A DNA stretch of 64,000 bases, from assembly GCA_948474755.1 (NCBI GenBank), contig CAOLHI010001820.1, positions 124,001 through 188,000 of the forward strand. The letters run 5' to 3'. The notes below the pieces were generated by a model. The model searched no databases. It was not told the DNA's origin and saw nothing but the letters and a program-made list of their open reading frames with translations. The translations under genes were made by a program, and so were the position numbers. Positions 53,948 through 64,000 of the stretch are shown piece by piece (the stretch's first letter is position 1; every line of letters begins with the position of its first letter). This DNA comes from Ctenosaura bakeri. Its lineage: Eukaryota; Chordata; Lepidosauria; Squamata; Iguanidae.

Positions 53948-56265
53948 TTTTCTTTTTTTTAAATTATTTTTATTGTAGTTTATATTAAGCATAAAACAAA
54001 AAAAAAACCTTCCTCACTTCCATCTTTGTTCAATTGACTCTGCTTATTTATCTTCATACTTCCATATTGTCATCATTACAAAATTCTTACATTATTACAT
54101 TGTTACATTTTACTTTAGTACATTACTACTTATGATATATCTTATACATTATTACTTTTTTTAAAAATTTTCATTGTTGCTTCCCCTTCTACATTTTTTT
54201 ATCCAGTCCAATACCTCTCTCCATTCCCTTTCAAAGTTCTAGATAGGTTTATTTTTCATTAAAAATTCTAATTTTTCTGTTTCTACCATATCCAGTACCT
54301 TGAGTTTCCATTCCTTTGTGTCTACATATTCCCTTTTTTTTCCAGTATTGTGCATATGTCAGTCTTGCAGCAGTTATCATATATAACAATTTCTTCTGAT
54401 GATACCTTATTTCTTTTTGCTGCCCTAACATACTTAACAAATAAAACTCTGGCTTAATCTCAGACTTAAAACCATATATCCTTTGAATTTCATCATGAAT
54501 TTCTTTCCAATATTTCTTTGCTCTCTTACAGGTCCACCCATATGATAATAAGATCCCTCCTTTTCATCACATTTCCAACATCTCACATTCTCACTTTTTG
54601 TTATTTTTTGCAATCTTTCAGGTGTCATATACCATCTGTGTAACATTTTATAAAAGTTTTATCTTAATTTTAAACTTGGTGTAAATTTTATATCTGTTTC
54701 CATGCCTTCACCCTTGTATCATACTCTATAGAGTGACCAATATTTTGCACCCATCTCATCATATTATCTTTTACAATCTCTTTTTCCATTTCTCTTTGGA
54801 ATAATATTTTATAAAATTAAGAAATTCTCTTTTTCTGGTCCCCCTTCATCAGTATATCTAACTCATTTCCTTTCCTTTCAAATCCATATAATTTTTGATC
54901 CATCTTATATCTCTCTTTTAATTGTCTCCATGGGAACCAATTAAATTCATGTCCTAAAGCTTTTAATTCTTCCATAAGTGTCCTTGGCTTATCCCCTCCC
55001 CATTTCAGCAATTCTTGATAGGTAAATAGATTCCCTTGTTTTGTTAAAACGATTTCATAAGCTTCTTAAGGTGAAGTCCATATAGGAAGTCTCTATAAAA
55101 TTTATGCTTTATTTGTAATCAAACATTTAATAATGTCTTTCAGATACAGTGGTTACTAAACTCTTTATTTACTTTTGTTTTATCATAACACAAGTATCTG
55201 TGCCAACCAAATCTATTATTTATTCCTTCCACCTCTTTTGTTATTGTATTTTCTACTTGAATCCAATCTTTAATTATGTCTAAGCAACATCCTTGAAAAT
55301 AACTTTTCAACGATGACACCTCAAATCCTTCTCTCTCCTTTACATCTTTTAGTATTTTGAATCTTATTCTTGTTTTTTTTCCTTGCCAAATAAATTTCCG
55401 CAGCTCTTTTTCCCAGTCTTTAAATATCTTTTCCCTTCCTATTATAGGTAGATTCTGAAAGAGAAACAACAGCTTTGGTAATAAGGACATTTTAAAAACA
55501 TTTATTCTTCCTAGAAGAGACAAGTTTAAATGTATTCAATTTTCCATGTTGCTTTGAATCTCTTTCCAAGTCTTAAAGTAATTATTATCAAATAACTCTT
55601 GATTTTTATTTGATATTATTATTCCCAGATATTTTATTTTCTTTGTTATTTGATATCCAGATCTTTTTTCCAATTCTAATTGTTCTTTTTTTGTTACATT
55701 TAATGTCATCATCATTGTCTTTTCTCTATTTATCTTATATCCTGCCATTTGTCCATATTTTTGTAAAATGTCCATCAATATCTGAATTGATTCTTGTGGT
55801 TCTTCCAAAAATATAATTATATCATCCGCAAAGGCTTTGTATTTTATTTCCTTCTTCTTTATTTTTAACCCTCTTATCTGTGGATCTTCATTGATCGCAA
55901 TCAATAGTACCTCTAATACAACTATGAACAGTAATGGTGATAATGGGCACCCTTGCCATACCCCTTTATTGATGTTAAAACTTGACATTTTATCTCCATT
56001 TATTATTAATTTAGCTGATTGAGCCTGATAAATCCTCTCGATCCATGCACAAAAGGTTTCTCCCAGGTCATATTCTTTCAGTATTCTATGCATAAAACCC
56101 CAGGTAACGTTATCAAATGCTTTTTCTGCATCCAATGCTATAATTGCTATCTTCTTCTCTGGGTTTTTATCATAATATTCAATCACGTTTAATAATGTTC
56201 TAGTATTATTTTTCATTTGTCTACCTGGGAGAAAACCTGTCTGTCCTTCATGTATCCCCTTCCCA
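53948..56265 (-). mobile_element. L1-clade LINE, 5'-truncated (minus strand)
   Basis: Perfect 18-bp target duplications AATGGTAGGCAGATTTTC at 53930-53947 and 56266-56283. The poly-A side is at the left (T-run 53951-53960 on the + strand). On the minus strand ORF2 begins within [54 protein letters not shown] and the catalytic FADD near 55822-55833. Downstream pieces (KFIWQGKKTRIRF, KCDEKEGSYYHM) are interrupted by stops. It is related to the 16537-19252 copy (AEKAFDN) and more distant from the 50116 copy (IFKAFDC). Confidence 0.92.
55536..56265 (-). pseudogene. L1 RT open segment
   Basis: Open frame of about 240 codons covering RT motifs from FLPGRQ to YLGIIIS, with catalytic FADD intact. The reading frame stops at 55536 because of a mutation inside the continuing ORF2 (KTWKEIQSNMEN then stop). 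Family role: target-primed reverse transcription. Confidence 0.88.
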
Positions 56266-56283
56266 AATGGTAGGCAGATTTTC

Positions 56284-57088
56284 ATAGCAGAGCATCCTTT
56301 AAAAAAAAAAAAGGCTTATAGATATATATTAGCAGGTCATATATATTAGCAGGTCATTTAGCAGGTTGTCCAGCAATGTATACGCAAATAATGGAAAATT
56401 ATTATAATTCATTGACTTAAAGTATTTGAAAATCAGATAAATTGATTAATAAAAGCTTACACATTGATTTCATTAGCTTGAATAGCTTTTAGGTAATGTG
56501 GATAGGACAGAGTTCAGCCTAGTTAAAAAAGGGGCTTCCCTCCACTCACAGCCCATTTCCTTGTAAAGATCTTCTTGTGTAGATTGAAAGGCATTTGGGA
56601 GAAGTATAATATTTTATAGAATCTGCAGGAAGATGGACTAGAATTATTGACTACACTCCATGAACAAAAAGGAATTGTAAGAGTTAACCTAGCTTTTCAA
56701 CCCAGTCCAAAAATCTGTTCAAACTGGTGTATGTATCTTTGTGGCTCTCTTTCTTCTCTGTGCTCATTGAATAAATTGGAACCAAGTGCCTACCTTTTGC
56801 ATTGCTCTGGTTATACATTTTAACTTCCACTAGCATTCTGTATTTACTTTTATCTAATGTTTAGCAATTGCTGCTCTAGCTCTGTATAGCAAGAACATGA
56901 TTCACTTTGTGTCTTAATTTTTCCTTTTCTTCGCAATATTAACAGCAGTAATTTCCACAAGATGTTATCTTTTGATTTTTGAATTTCTCCATTGTTGTGA
57001 CTACATTTTTGAAGAATTTCTCAAATATTGGACATCCTAGGGAAAAGTGTACCTAAGTCCCTTTTTGTCTACATTTCCTTTAAGCACC
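56284..57088. other. PUM1 intron, no recognised feature
   Basis: AT-rich, with a short direct repeat ATATATATTAGCAGGTCA near 56321-56355. No coding signal. Confidence 0.5.
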
Positions 57089-58220
57089 TAGAATCATAAA
57101 ATCATGGAGTTGGAAGAGACCACAGAGGCCATTGAGTCCAACCCCCTGCTATGCAGAACACCCATCAAAGCATTCCCAACAGATGGTCATCCAGCCTCTG
57201 CTTAAAAACTTCCAAAGAAGGAGACTCTACCACACTCCAAGGCAGCATATTCCACTGCCGGAGAGCTCTGACCCTCAAGAAGTTCTTCCTGGGGTTCAGG
57301 CAGAATCTCCTTTCCTGCAGCTTGAATCCATTGCTCCTTGTCCTAGTCTCTGGAACGGCAGAGAACAAGCTCGCTCCTTCCTCAGCATGACATCCCTTCA
57401 AATATTTAAACATGGCTATCATGTCCCCTTTTAACTTTCTCTTCTGCAGACTAAACAAACCCAGCTCCCTAAGCCGTTCTTCATAGGGCATGGCTTCAGA
57501 CCCTTCACCATTTTGGTCACCCTCCTCTGGACACGTTCCAGCTTGTCAATATCCTTCTTGAATCTGCAAATTTGATCAGCATGCCATCCGCTCCTTTATC
57601 CAAGTCATTGATGAAGATGTTGAACAGCATTGGGTCCAGGACAGAACTCTGTGGTACCCCACTAGTCAATTCTCTCCAGGATGTAAAGCAGCCATTCGTG
57701 ATCACCCTTTAGGTTTGGTCGGTCGACCAATTACGAATCCACCTAACAGTAGCCCTGTCCAGCCCGTATTTTACTAGCTTCTTTGCAAGAATGTGATGGG
57801 GAACTTTGTCAAAGGCCTTAATGAGGTCAAGATATGCTATGTCTGCAGCATTCCCTTCATCTATCGAGCTTGTAACCCTATCATAAAAAGAGATAAGATT
57901 AGTCTGGCATGACTTATCTTTGAGTAATCCATGCTGGCTTTTAATGATGACAACATTGCTTTCTAAGTAATTACAAACTGACTGCTTAATGATCTGCTCT
58001 AGGATCTTTCCTGGAATTGATGTCAGGCTGACCAGACGATAATTATTTTGGTCCTCTTTTTTTCCCTTGAAGTTGGGGACAACATTTGCCCTCTTCCAGT
58101 CTGCCGGGACTTCTCCTGTTCTCCAAGAGTTCTGAAAGATTATTGCAAGTGGTTTAGAAATGACTTCTGCCAGTTCTTTAAATATCTTTGGATGTAATTC
58201 ATCTAGCCCTGGAGACTTGA
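57089..58220 (-). mobile_element. CR1 LINE (minus strand), interrupted by DIRS copy C
   Basis: CR1 on the minus strand with its 3' tail at 57089 (AGAATCATAAAATCATGGAG). RT shows SPGLDELHPKIFKEL near 58215-58170, IAYLDLIKAFDKVPHHIL near 57845-57790 and SGVPQSSVLDPMLFNIFI near 57665-57610. It then jumps from LIKFAD straight into the C-terminal part (TKMVKGLKP-like), so a few hundred bp between about 57555 and 57575 are deleted. The DIRS element begins at 58221; the 5' side of this CR1 should continue after the window. Confidence 0.9.
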
Positions 58221-58258
58221 TTCTTCTTCGTGGTCTCTGTGCCTTCATACACTAGGAG
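58221..58258 (+). repeat. Left end of DIRS copy C, complementary to 63963-64000
   Basis: 38 bases that are exactly complementary to the last 38 bases of the window. A recognisably similar sequence starts DIRS copies A (20364) and B (42741). Confidence 0.95.
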
Positions 58259-58550
58259 CTTTAGCGCCTGCGCGGTAGCGTTCGGAAACTTCTAGAGCTT
58301 GTTCGCTTGCGGGAACCCCTCCCCCACGCCGGTACTGCGCATGCTCCTCCCGCCGAGCAACGGTCTCTCCTCAGTTCTTTCTCGTCCGCCGCCGCGTACG
58401 GAAGGTTCTTCAGTTTGTTCCTCTCACGTTGTGCTTGGCTTGCTGTTTTTCACGGTTTTACGGATTTTCGGACTGTCTTTGACCTCTCTTTCGGACTCCC
58501 CCTTCGGTTTTTCGTCTTTTTGGATTTCGGAGTTTGGCGTTCTTCGTCTT

Positions 58551-60999
58551 ATGTCCGCGCTCTTTAAGAAGTGCGTGTCCTGCGGCCGCAAGGTTGCCCT
58601 CAACGACGGCCATAAGGAGTGTCTCTTCTGTTTGGGTGAGTCCCACAACATCCGGACTTGCCCAATTTGCCGGGATTTTATTTCCCCAAACTCTCCGCAA
58701 CCGCTCCGCGAGACTCAAATCTTATTGTTGGGAACAGTCTCTGCGGGCGATAGACGAAAACCTCCACTTCCAAGATGGCCGACAAGAAGACGACCACGCC
58801 ATCGACGGTATCGGCGGCTGCCGTTCCGTCCACCTCGTCGGTATCGGGCTCGGTACCGGCGAAAACGCCGATCTCGGCGCTACCGAGGATCCCGAAGCTG
58901 TCGGCGGCTGCCAAGTCAGCAAAAGGATCCTCGACGGCGAGGAAGGCTGAGGCTCCCCTTACGGAGACGCCTGCTAAGAAGCGCCCTGCTCCGGACGGAG
59001 GCAAGGGCAAGGAGAAGGAGAAGAAGAAGAAGAAGAAGGAAAAGAAGCGCTCCCCGGCTGGGGACGTTCGACCTCCTACTCCTCCTCCTACTCAGCAGCC
59101 TTCCAAAGGGCGAGGCGAGTCCGTCGATCTCTCGGAGGATGAGATCGAGGACGTTCCCCAACAGCGCCCGGACTCGCCTGTGGCAGACCCTCCAACCCTG
59201 GTGGAGGAGCGCCACCGCCCTCTTAGCCGTCGCAGGTCGGCCGACCTGCAGCAGAGAGAGCCCTCTGCTTCTCCGGAGCGGCGTTCGACCTCCTTTAGGT
59301 CCCGGTCCCGCTCTTCCGAGCATCCGGTGGCCTCGCCGCCTCCGAGGGAGACAAGAGAGGAACAACCTCGCTCGTCTGCCTCCAGATACACCTCGGCGTC
59401 CTACGTGGCCAGGTACGCGAGGGAATCTGAATGGAGAGAGCGCCCGGCCTCCTATCGGTCGCATTCGCCATCGTACCGGGATCGGTACCATCGTGGCCCG
59501 AGTCGCTGGGAGACCTTCCGGAGGCCCTCGGTCACCTCGTCGACAGCGCGAATCGCGCTCGCCTAGAGGGGACGAGGCTCGGTACCGTCGACGCCGAAGC
59601 CGATCTCCGTCGGACCGCCGCTCCTTCAGCCGCTCTCCCTCTCCTCGATATCATAGGGCGAGGGAGCCTTCACCACGGTATCGGGCGATATCGCCACCTC
59701 CTAGGGTCACGGCAACTGCGACGCGCCCTACGGAGTCGGTGGTGACTGAGCGGGCTACGACAACGTCAGCCTGCCAGACTACCCCGGTCACCACCAAGAG
59801 GGTGAAGTCAGTGGTCAGCCATCCCAAGCGGGACGCTGCTGCTACCACCGCCCCGGCTGCGGAGAAGCCTAGGAAGGCAACACCTGCGGCGACGAAGAGC
59901 CGGGCGAGCGGCGAGAGGACTCACCGAGCTCGGAGTCGTACGACTCGAGTGCGGAGTCAGAGGTGTCTGAGGCGGCCTCCCAGGAGTCTCCTCCGTTGGG
60001 ATTCGGGGACCCGATCCCAGATTCTGCTCCAGAGGACGTCCACCAGTTCTCTGCGATGCTGCTCCGCATGGCCACTACCCTCGGCCTTAAGATCGCCGAT
60101 GCGGAGCCGGAGGACGACGATCCAGCCTTCTCCGTCTTCGAGGAGAAGCGACCTTCCACGGCCCCGCTGCCTCTCCTGCCCCGGGTATCCAGACTGGTGA
60201 AGGCCGCCTGGGATAGACCGGCCTCGGCTCAGCCGATACCGCAGCGGTTAGAACACCTCTACAGGGTGCAGAAGGATAACGCCGGTTATCTCTTTAATCA
60301 CCCTGCACCGAACTCTGTGGTCGTCGAGTCGGCACAGACGAAGGGCTCCGGCAGGCAACACACCACCCCGCCGGACAAAGAGGGCAGGAAGTTGGACGCC
60401 TACGCAAGGAGGTTTTATTCAGCTGCCTCCTTGCAGATCAGGCTGTCCAACACTCAGGCTTGCCTCGCGGCATACCTGAAAAAAGTGCTCGATCGCCTGC
60501 AACCGGCGATGGAGGCGGTACCGGAGGACATCCGCCAAGCCTCCTCCGTGATCTACAACGAGGCCATCTCCATCGCTCGCCACCAGATGGCCTCCTCCAG
60601 GCACGCAGTGGAGATTGCCTCCCGTGTCATGGCGGGATCCATCGGCCTCCGCCGCCATGCTTGGCTGCGACCGGCCGACATCCAGGAGGACACCAGAAGG
60701 AGGATTGAGATCTCCCCTTCGACGGTGAAGGCCTATTCAATTCGTCCACAGACGAAGCTTTGGACAATCTCGTCAAGGCGAGGCTGACCGCCAAAAAGAT
60801 CGGGCTGCAGCCGGCCACGCAAGCCCGCAGGGCCTCCACCTTCCGCCCATCCTGGCGACGATCTTCCACCTCGTCGTTCCAGCGTTCGGCCCAGTCTGGA
60901 CAGTCGAGACCGTCCTCCGGCTCATCGGCCAGACACACGATTAGGCGGCGCCCGGCTTCGTCCAAGAAGTCCTCCTCCGAGACAAAGTCTCGGTTTTGA
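58551..60999 (+). pseudogene. DIRS copy C gag-like region (frame-shifted)
   Basis: Begins MSALFKKCVSCGRK and continues with CLFCLGESHNIRTCPIC: a CxxC-x12-CxxC-x4-H-x4-CxxC motif (residues 8-41). A Lys-rich segment (KEKEKKKKKKEKKRS, near 59010-59055) and a long Arg/Ser-rich segment (59200-59680) follow, then a globular domain with RLEHLYRVQKDNAGYLFNHP (near 60250-60310), RRFYSAASLQIRLSNTQACL and IRQASSVIYNEAISIARHQM. The frame changes near 58745, 59550, 59900 and 60705, and the last frame ends with TGA at 60997. Either the ORF is broken or the base sequence has errors. The nucleic-acid-binding role is inferred. Confidence 0.75.
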
Positions 61000-61000
61000 T

Positions 61001-62913
61001 GTGCCTGGCAGGACCTACCAACACCCACTCTTCAGCCTACCATCAGCGCTCGGAGACCGACCGACACTGGCTCGACACCTAGCGGAGTGGCAGTATGTCA
61101 CCACGGACTCTTGGGTGCTTTCCATCGTCCGTCTTGGCTACGCCATCGAGTTTCTCGATATTCCTCCTCGCGGCGTTTACTACTCCACGCCGTCGAGTCC
61201 GGCCCTCCTGGAAGAGATCCAATCCCTCCTCCAGAAAGGGGCGATCGAGCAGCTCCCGCAAGAGGCCAAGACCACCGGCTTCTTCTCCAGGTACTTCACG
61301 GTACCGAAAGCCGACGGTACCCTCCGGCCGATCCTACACCTCAGAGGGGTGAACTACTACATCCGCCCCAAAAGGTTCAAGATGGTCACGATACCGTCGA
61401 TCCTGCCCTTCCTACATCGAGGGGACTGGTTCGCCTCCATCGATCTCCGAGACGCATACTTCCATATCGCCATTCGCCCGCAGCACAGACGGTACCTCCG
61501 CTTCGCAGTCGACGACACCTGTTACCAGTACAAGGTGCTGCCGTTCGGACTCTCGACTGCCCCAAGGGTCTTCACCAAGTGCATGGCCCCGGTGGTATCC
61601 TTCCTGCGGACGAAGGGCGCTTCTGTCTTCCCTTACCTCGACGATTGGCTGTTGGTGGCGTCCTGCAAACAGAGACTTACCATGACGTCCACATGACGTT
61701 GTCACTCCTGACCCGCCTTGGTCTACGGGTGAATCCGAAGAAGTCCCACCTCGAGCCGGCGAGGATCTTGGACTTCATCGGGGCGACGCTCGACTCGACC
61801 TCCGCCAGGGCGTACCTGCCAGAGTCTCGAGCCCAAACCCTGATCCGGGCCGCCGCTCACGCTCGTACGGCCCCGACGTTATCTGCGAGAAGCGTCCAGC
61901 AGCTCTTGGGCTACATGGCTGCGACGACCGCTGTGACATATCTCGCCAGGCTGAGAGCAAGACCTCTTCAACACTGGTTCGTCCGCATATTCGACCCCCT
62001 GCGAGACGAACAGACACTCCGACTGCAGCTGCCGGGAGACGTCCGCTCATCCCTCCGATGGTGGCAGTCGCGATGCAATCTCATGTCAGGGATGCCTTTC
62101 CAACAGCCGACACCGAAGGTGACGGTAACGACCGACGCCTCCCTGTATGGATGGGGTGCCCACTGCGGCGATCTCAGAGTCCGCGACAGATGGACCGACG
62201 ACGAGACCGCTCTCCATATCAACGCGCTGGAGCTGCTCGCCGTCTGGAAAGCCCTACGGGCGTTCCGCCACGCCGTGGCGGGGCGCACGGTCCTGATTCT
62301 GACGGACAACACCACCGCCGTCTGCTACATCAACAGACAAGGTGGGACTCATTCCACGACCCTGCTCCACATCGCGCTCGACCTGTGGGACTGGTGCATT
62401 CGCCTGCACACGCATCCCGTGGCGGTTCACCTGGCCGGGCAGGAGAACACCACGGCAGACGCCCTCAGCAGGGACACCTCATCCCATCACGAATGGTCTC
62501 TCTCCGGAGAGGCGTTCAGACTGATTCGGGACCGCTGGGGCGAACCATCGATCGACCTCTTCGCGACCAGGGAAAACGCGAAGTGTCGCCGATTCTGTTC
62601 CAGAGCGGGCCACGATCGCGCCTCCATCGGGGACGCTTTCCAGCTTCCGTGGACCGGGGAACTCCTCTACGCGTTCCCGCCGTTCCCGCTGCTCGGCCGG
62701 ACGATATCGAAGATCCTCCCCGACCGAGCCGACGCGATCCTGGTAGCCCCCTACTGGCCGAGGCAACATTGGTTCGCACCCCTGCTACAAGCCGCACGGG
62801 ACGACCTGCTCCGGCTGCCACCGACACCGGACCTGCTCTCCCACTCCGGCGGCCGAGTCCTCCATCCGGACCTGCCACGCCTGGCCCTCCATGCCTGGAG
62901 GATATCGCACTAG
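61001..62913 (+). CDS. DIRS reverse transcriptase / RNase H (one frame change)
   Basis: RT: TDSWVLSIVRLGYAIEFLDI, FFSRYFTVPKADGTLRPI, FASIDLRDAYFHIAIRP, VLPFGLSTAPRVFTK and the catalytic YLDD at 61634-61645. The frame shifts near 61680, so the first part ends at 61696 and the rest runs to a stop at 62911-62913. RNase H: VTTDASLYGWGAHC, INALELLAVWKAL and VLILTDNTTAVCYINRQG, then ENTTADALSR. A last domain has IDLFATRENAKC, LLYAFPPFPLLGR and AILVAPYWPRQHWF. FPPF may correspond to the xPPF/Y motif of the Dam-like methyltransferase domain described in DIRS pol. The start codon is unclear; the frame follows directly on the gag stop. Confidence 0.88.
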
Positions 62914-63926
62914 ACGACCCCGTCCTCGGTACCGTCCTCGTCGCGGCCAGGAAGGAATCCACCCGTCGCAACTATCAATACAAGTGGCGACGCTTCCTGA
63001 CCTTCGCTAACGAGAGGAGTGAGCCGGTATCGCCCGCGGGGCTCTCGACCGTCCTGCATTTCCTCCTGCACCTCCGGCAACAGGGGCTGGCGTTTCCATC
63101 CCTGAAGGTGTATCTCTCCGCGATCGTGGCATACCAACCGCCACGGTCGGCTGCCTCGGCCTTCTTCAGGAACGATACCGTTAAGCGGTTCCTGAAAGGA
63201 CTACATCATCTCTACCCGCCGGTATCGCCGCCGCTACCGCCGTGGTCCCTCTCATTGGTGCTCTCGCAGCTGACAAAGCCGCCCTTCGAGCCGATGGCGA
63301 CCTCGGATGACAGGCTCCTGACCATGAAAACTGCCTTCCTGGTAGCGGTGACCTCAGCGAGGCGAGCGGGTGAGATCACAGCTCTTCGATCCGATGAGCC
63401 CTTCACGGTCTTCCACAGGGACAAGGTGGTCCTGAGACCTGACATCTCGTTCCTGCCTAAGGTGGTGTCCAGTTTCCATCTCAACCAGGACATCATCCTG
63501 CCTGCCTTCTTCCCGAACCCGACGACACCGTTGGAGCGGTCCCTCCACTCACTGGACGTGCGTCGGGCATTGGCCTTCTACAAGGACAGGACTGCTTCCT
63601 TCCGACAGACGCCGCATCTCTTCGTTTGCTATGGGCGACGTCGGAAGGGCCTCAAAGTGTCCACCCAGCGCTTCTCCAAATGGGTGGTGAGGACTATTCA
63701 ACTGGCGTATGAGCTCGCGAGGAAGCCTCCGCCAGTCCTGCTTCGAGCCCACTCCACCAGAGCTGTGGCTACTTCTGCGGCCCTCCTGCGAGGAGTTGAC
63801 CTGCATGAACTCTGCCGTGTGGCGACCTGGTCCCAACCGTCGACCTTCGTGCGCCACTACAGGCTCGACTGCCGGTCGCGCAGAGATGCCCGGTTTGGAC
63901 GTGAGGTGTTGGCTTCCGTGCTGTAG
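62880..63926 (+). CDS. DIRS tyrosine recombinase
   Basis: The domain runs from VLGTVLVAARKESTRRNYQY (about 62922) to REVLASVL, stop at 63924-63926. Catalytic residues visible: Arg in SARRAGEI (codons 63360-63365), His and Arg of HSTR (63750-63761), Trp in VATWSQ and the nucleophile Tyr in RHYRL (63858-63860). This enzyme would integrate a circular DNA intermediate in place of an integrase. The frame overlaps the end of RT/RNase H by a few tens of bases and is one step back in frame. No ATG lies near the domain start (nearest upstream in frame about 62490), so a frameshift or a non-standard start may be used. The domain itself has no stop. Confidence 0.92.
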   Translation, partial: PGPPCLEDIALDDPVLGTVLVAARKESTRRNYQYKWRRFLTFANERSEPVSPAGLSTVLHFLLHLRQQGLAFPSLKVYLSAIVAYQPPRSAASAFFRNDTVKRFLKGLHHLYPPVSPPLPPWSLSLVLSQLTKPPFEPMATSDDRLLTMKTAFLVAVTSARRAGEITALRSDEPFTVFHRDKVVLRPDISFLPKVVSSFHLNQDIILPAFFPNPTTPLERSLHSLDVRRALAFYKDRTASFRQTPHLFVCYGRRRKGLKVSTQRFSKWVVRTIQLAYELARKPPPVLLRAHSTRAVATSAALLRGVDLHELCRVATWSQPSTFVRHYRLDCRSRRDARFGREVLASVL

Positions 63927-63962
63927 GACCTGACCCGCCGTCCGACCGGTAAGCTACACAGT

Positions 63963-64000
63963 CTCCTAGTGTATGAAGGCACAGAGACCACGAAGAAGAA
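63963..64000. repeat. Start of internal complementary region, DIRS copy C
   Basis: Exact complement of 58221-58258. In copy B the matching segment (45575-45612) is followed at once by the complement of the right outer end (ACAGGTTGCTTACCTG at 45613), so the same is expected just after the window. Confidence 0.85.

Larger units (their letters stand above)
58221..64000 (+). mobile_element. DIRS retrotransposon, nearly complete, GC-rich (copy C)
   Basis: Tyrosine-recombinase retrotransposon. Order: left end (TTCTTCTTCGTGGTCTCTGT), 5' leader, gag-like ORF (58551-60999), RT/RNase H (61001-62913), overlapping recombinase (to 63926), then the exact complement of the first 38 bp (63963-64000). By analogy with copy B that last segment is the first half of the internal complementary region, so a few hundred more bp, including the right terminal repeat, should lie after the window. 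It is far more GC-rich than the host intron and much less decayed than the other DIRS copies, but it carries several frame changes. Inserted in a minus-strand CR1. Confidence 0.93.

Noticed and set aside
58916..59491. 191-aa minus-strand frame
   Set aside because: Shadow of the Arg/Ser-rich DIRS gag on the opposite strand.

Overview
This window is vertebrate nuclear DNA, most likely from a squamate reptile. The only host gene seen is PUM1 (Pumilio RNA-binding family member 1). It lies on the + strand as seven consecutive internal coding exons with GT-AG borders and matching phases, at 3609-3677, 13479-13587, 14282-14460, 40080-40246, 42206-42476, 46835-46928 and 48352-48468. They encode about 335 codons of the N-terminal region. 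The start codon lies before the window, and the PUM homology (RNA-binding) domain lies after it. The squamate call rests on the mix of repeats (DIRS, CR1, several L1 lineages, SPIN-like hAT elements, tRNA-derived SINEs) and is an inference.

Almost everything else is transposable elements in PUM1 introns. 1-14.3 kb: CR1 3' fragments, an old DIRS relic (5.55-8.43 kb), a hAT element with a perfect 8-bp target duplication (10974-11675) and a Tigger-like MITE. 14.5-40 kb is one 25.6-kb intron. It holds a second Tigger-like MITE, a 5'-truncated L1 (16537-19252, minus) and an old DIRS copy (20.36-31.93 kb). That DIRS is split by a Ty3/Gypsy LTR retrotransposon (23041-30089), which is itself split by a hAT element (25331-27097) carrying a near-perfect palindrome. 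Next come a long CR1 with both ORF remnants (about 32.1-36.1 kb), another CR1 3' end and more DIRS relics (36.1-39.5 kb).

40-50 kb: four PUM1 exons and an internally deleted DIRS copy (42741-45908). Its inverted terminal repeats and internal complementary region can still be read. 50-64 kb: an AT-rich 5'-truncated L1 with long ORF2 pieces (50116-52981), another L1 on the minus strand (53948-56265), and a minus-strand CR1 (57089-58220) interrupted by a GC-rich, nearly full-length DIRS element (58221 to beyond 64000). The DIRS element has gag, reverse transcriptase/RNase H and tyrosine recombinase reading frames. The window stops inside what is probably its internal complementary region.

No CRISPR array, bacterial operon or clearly new gene system was found. 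The most informative material is the DIRS family: several age classes, visible circularisation-type repeats and a conserved Cys/His motif at the start of gag. The nested insertions and three competing splice acceptors at the last PUM1 exon are also worth attention.
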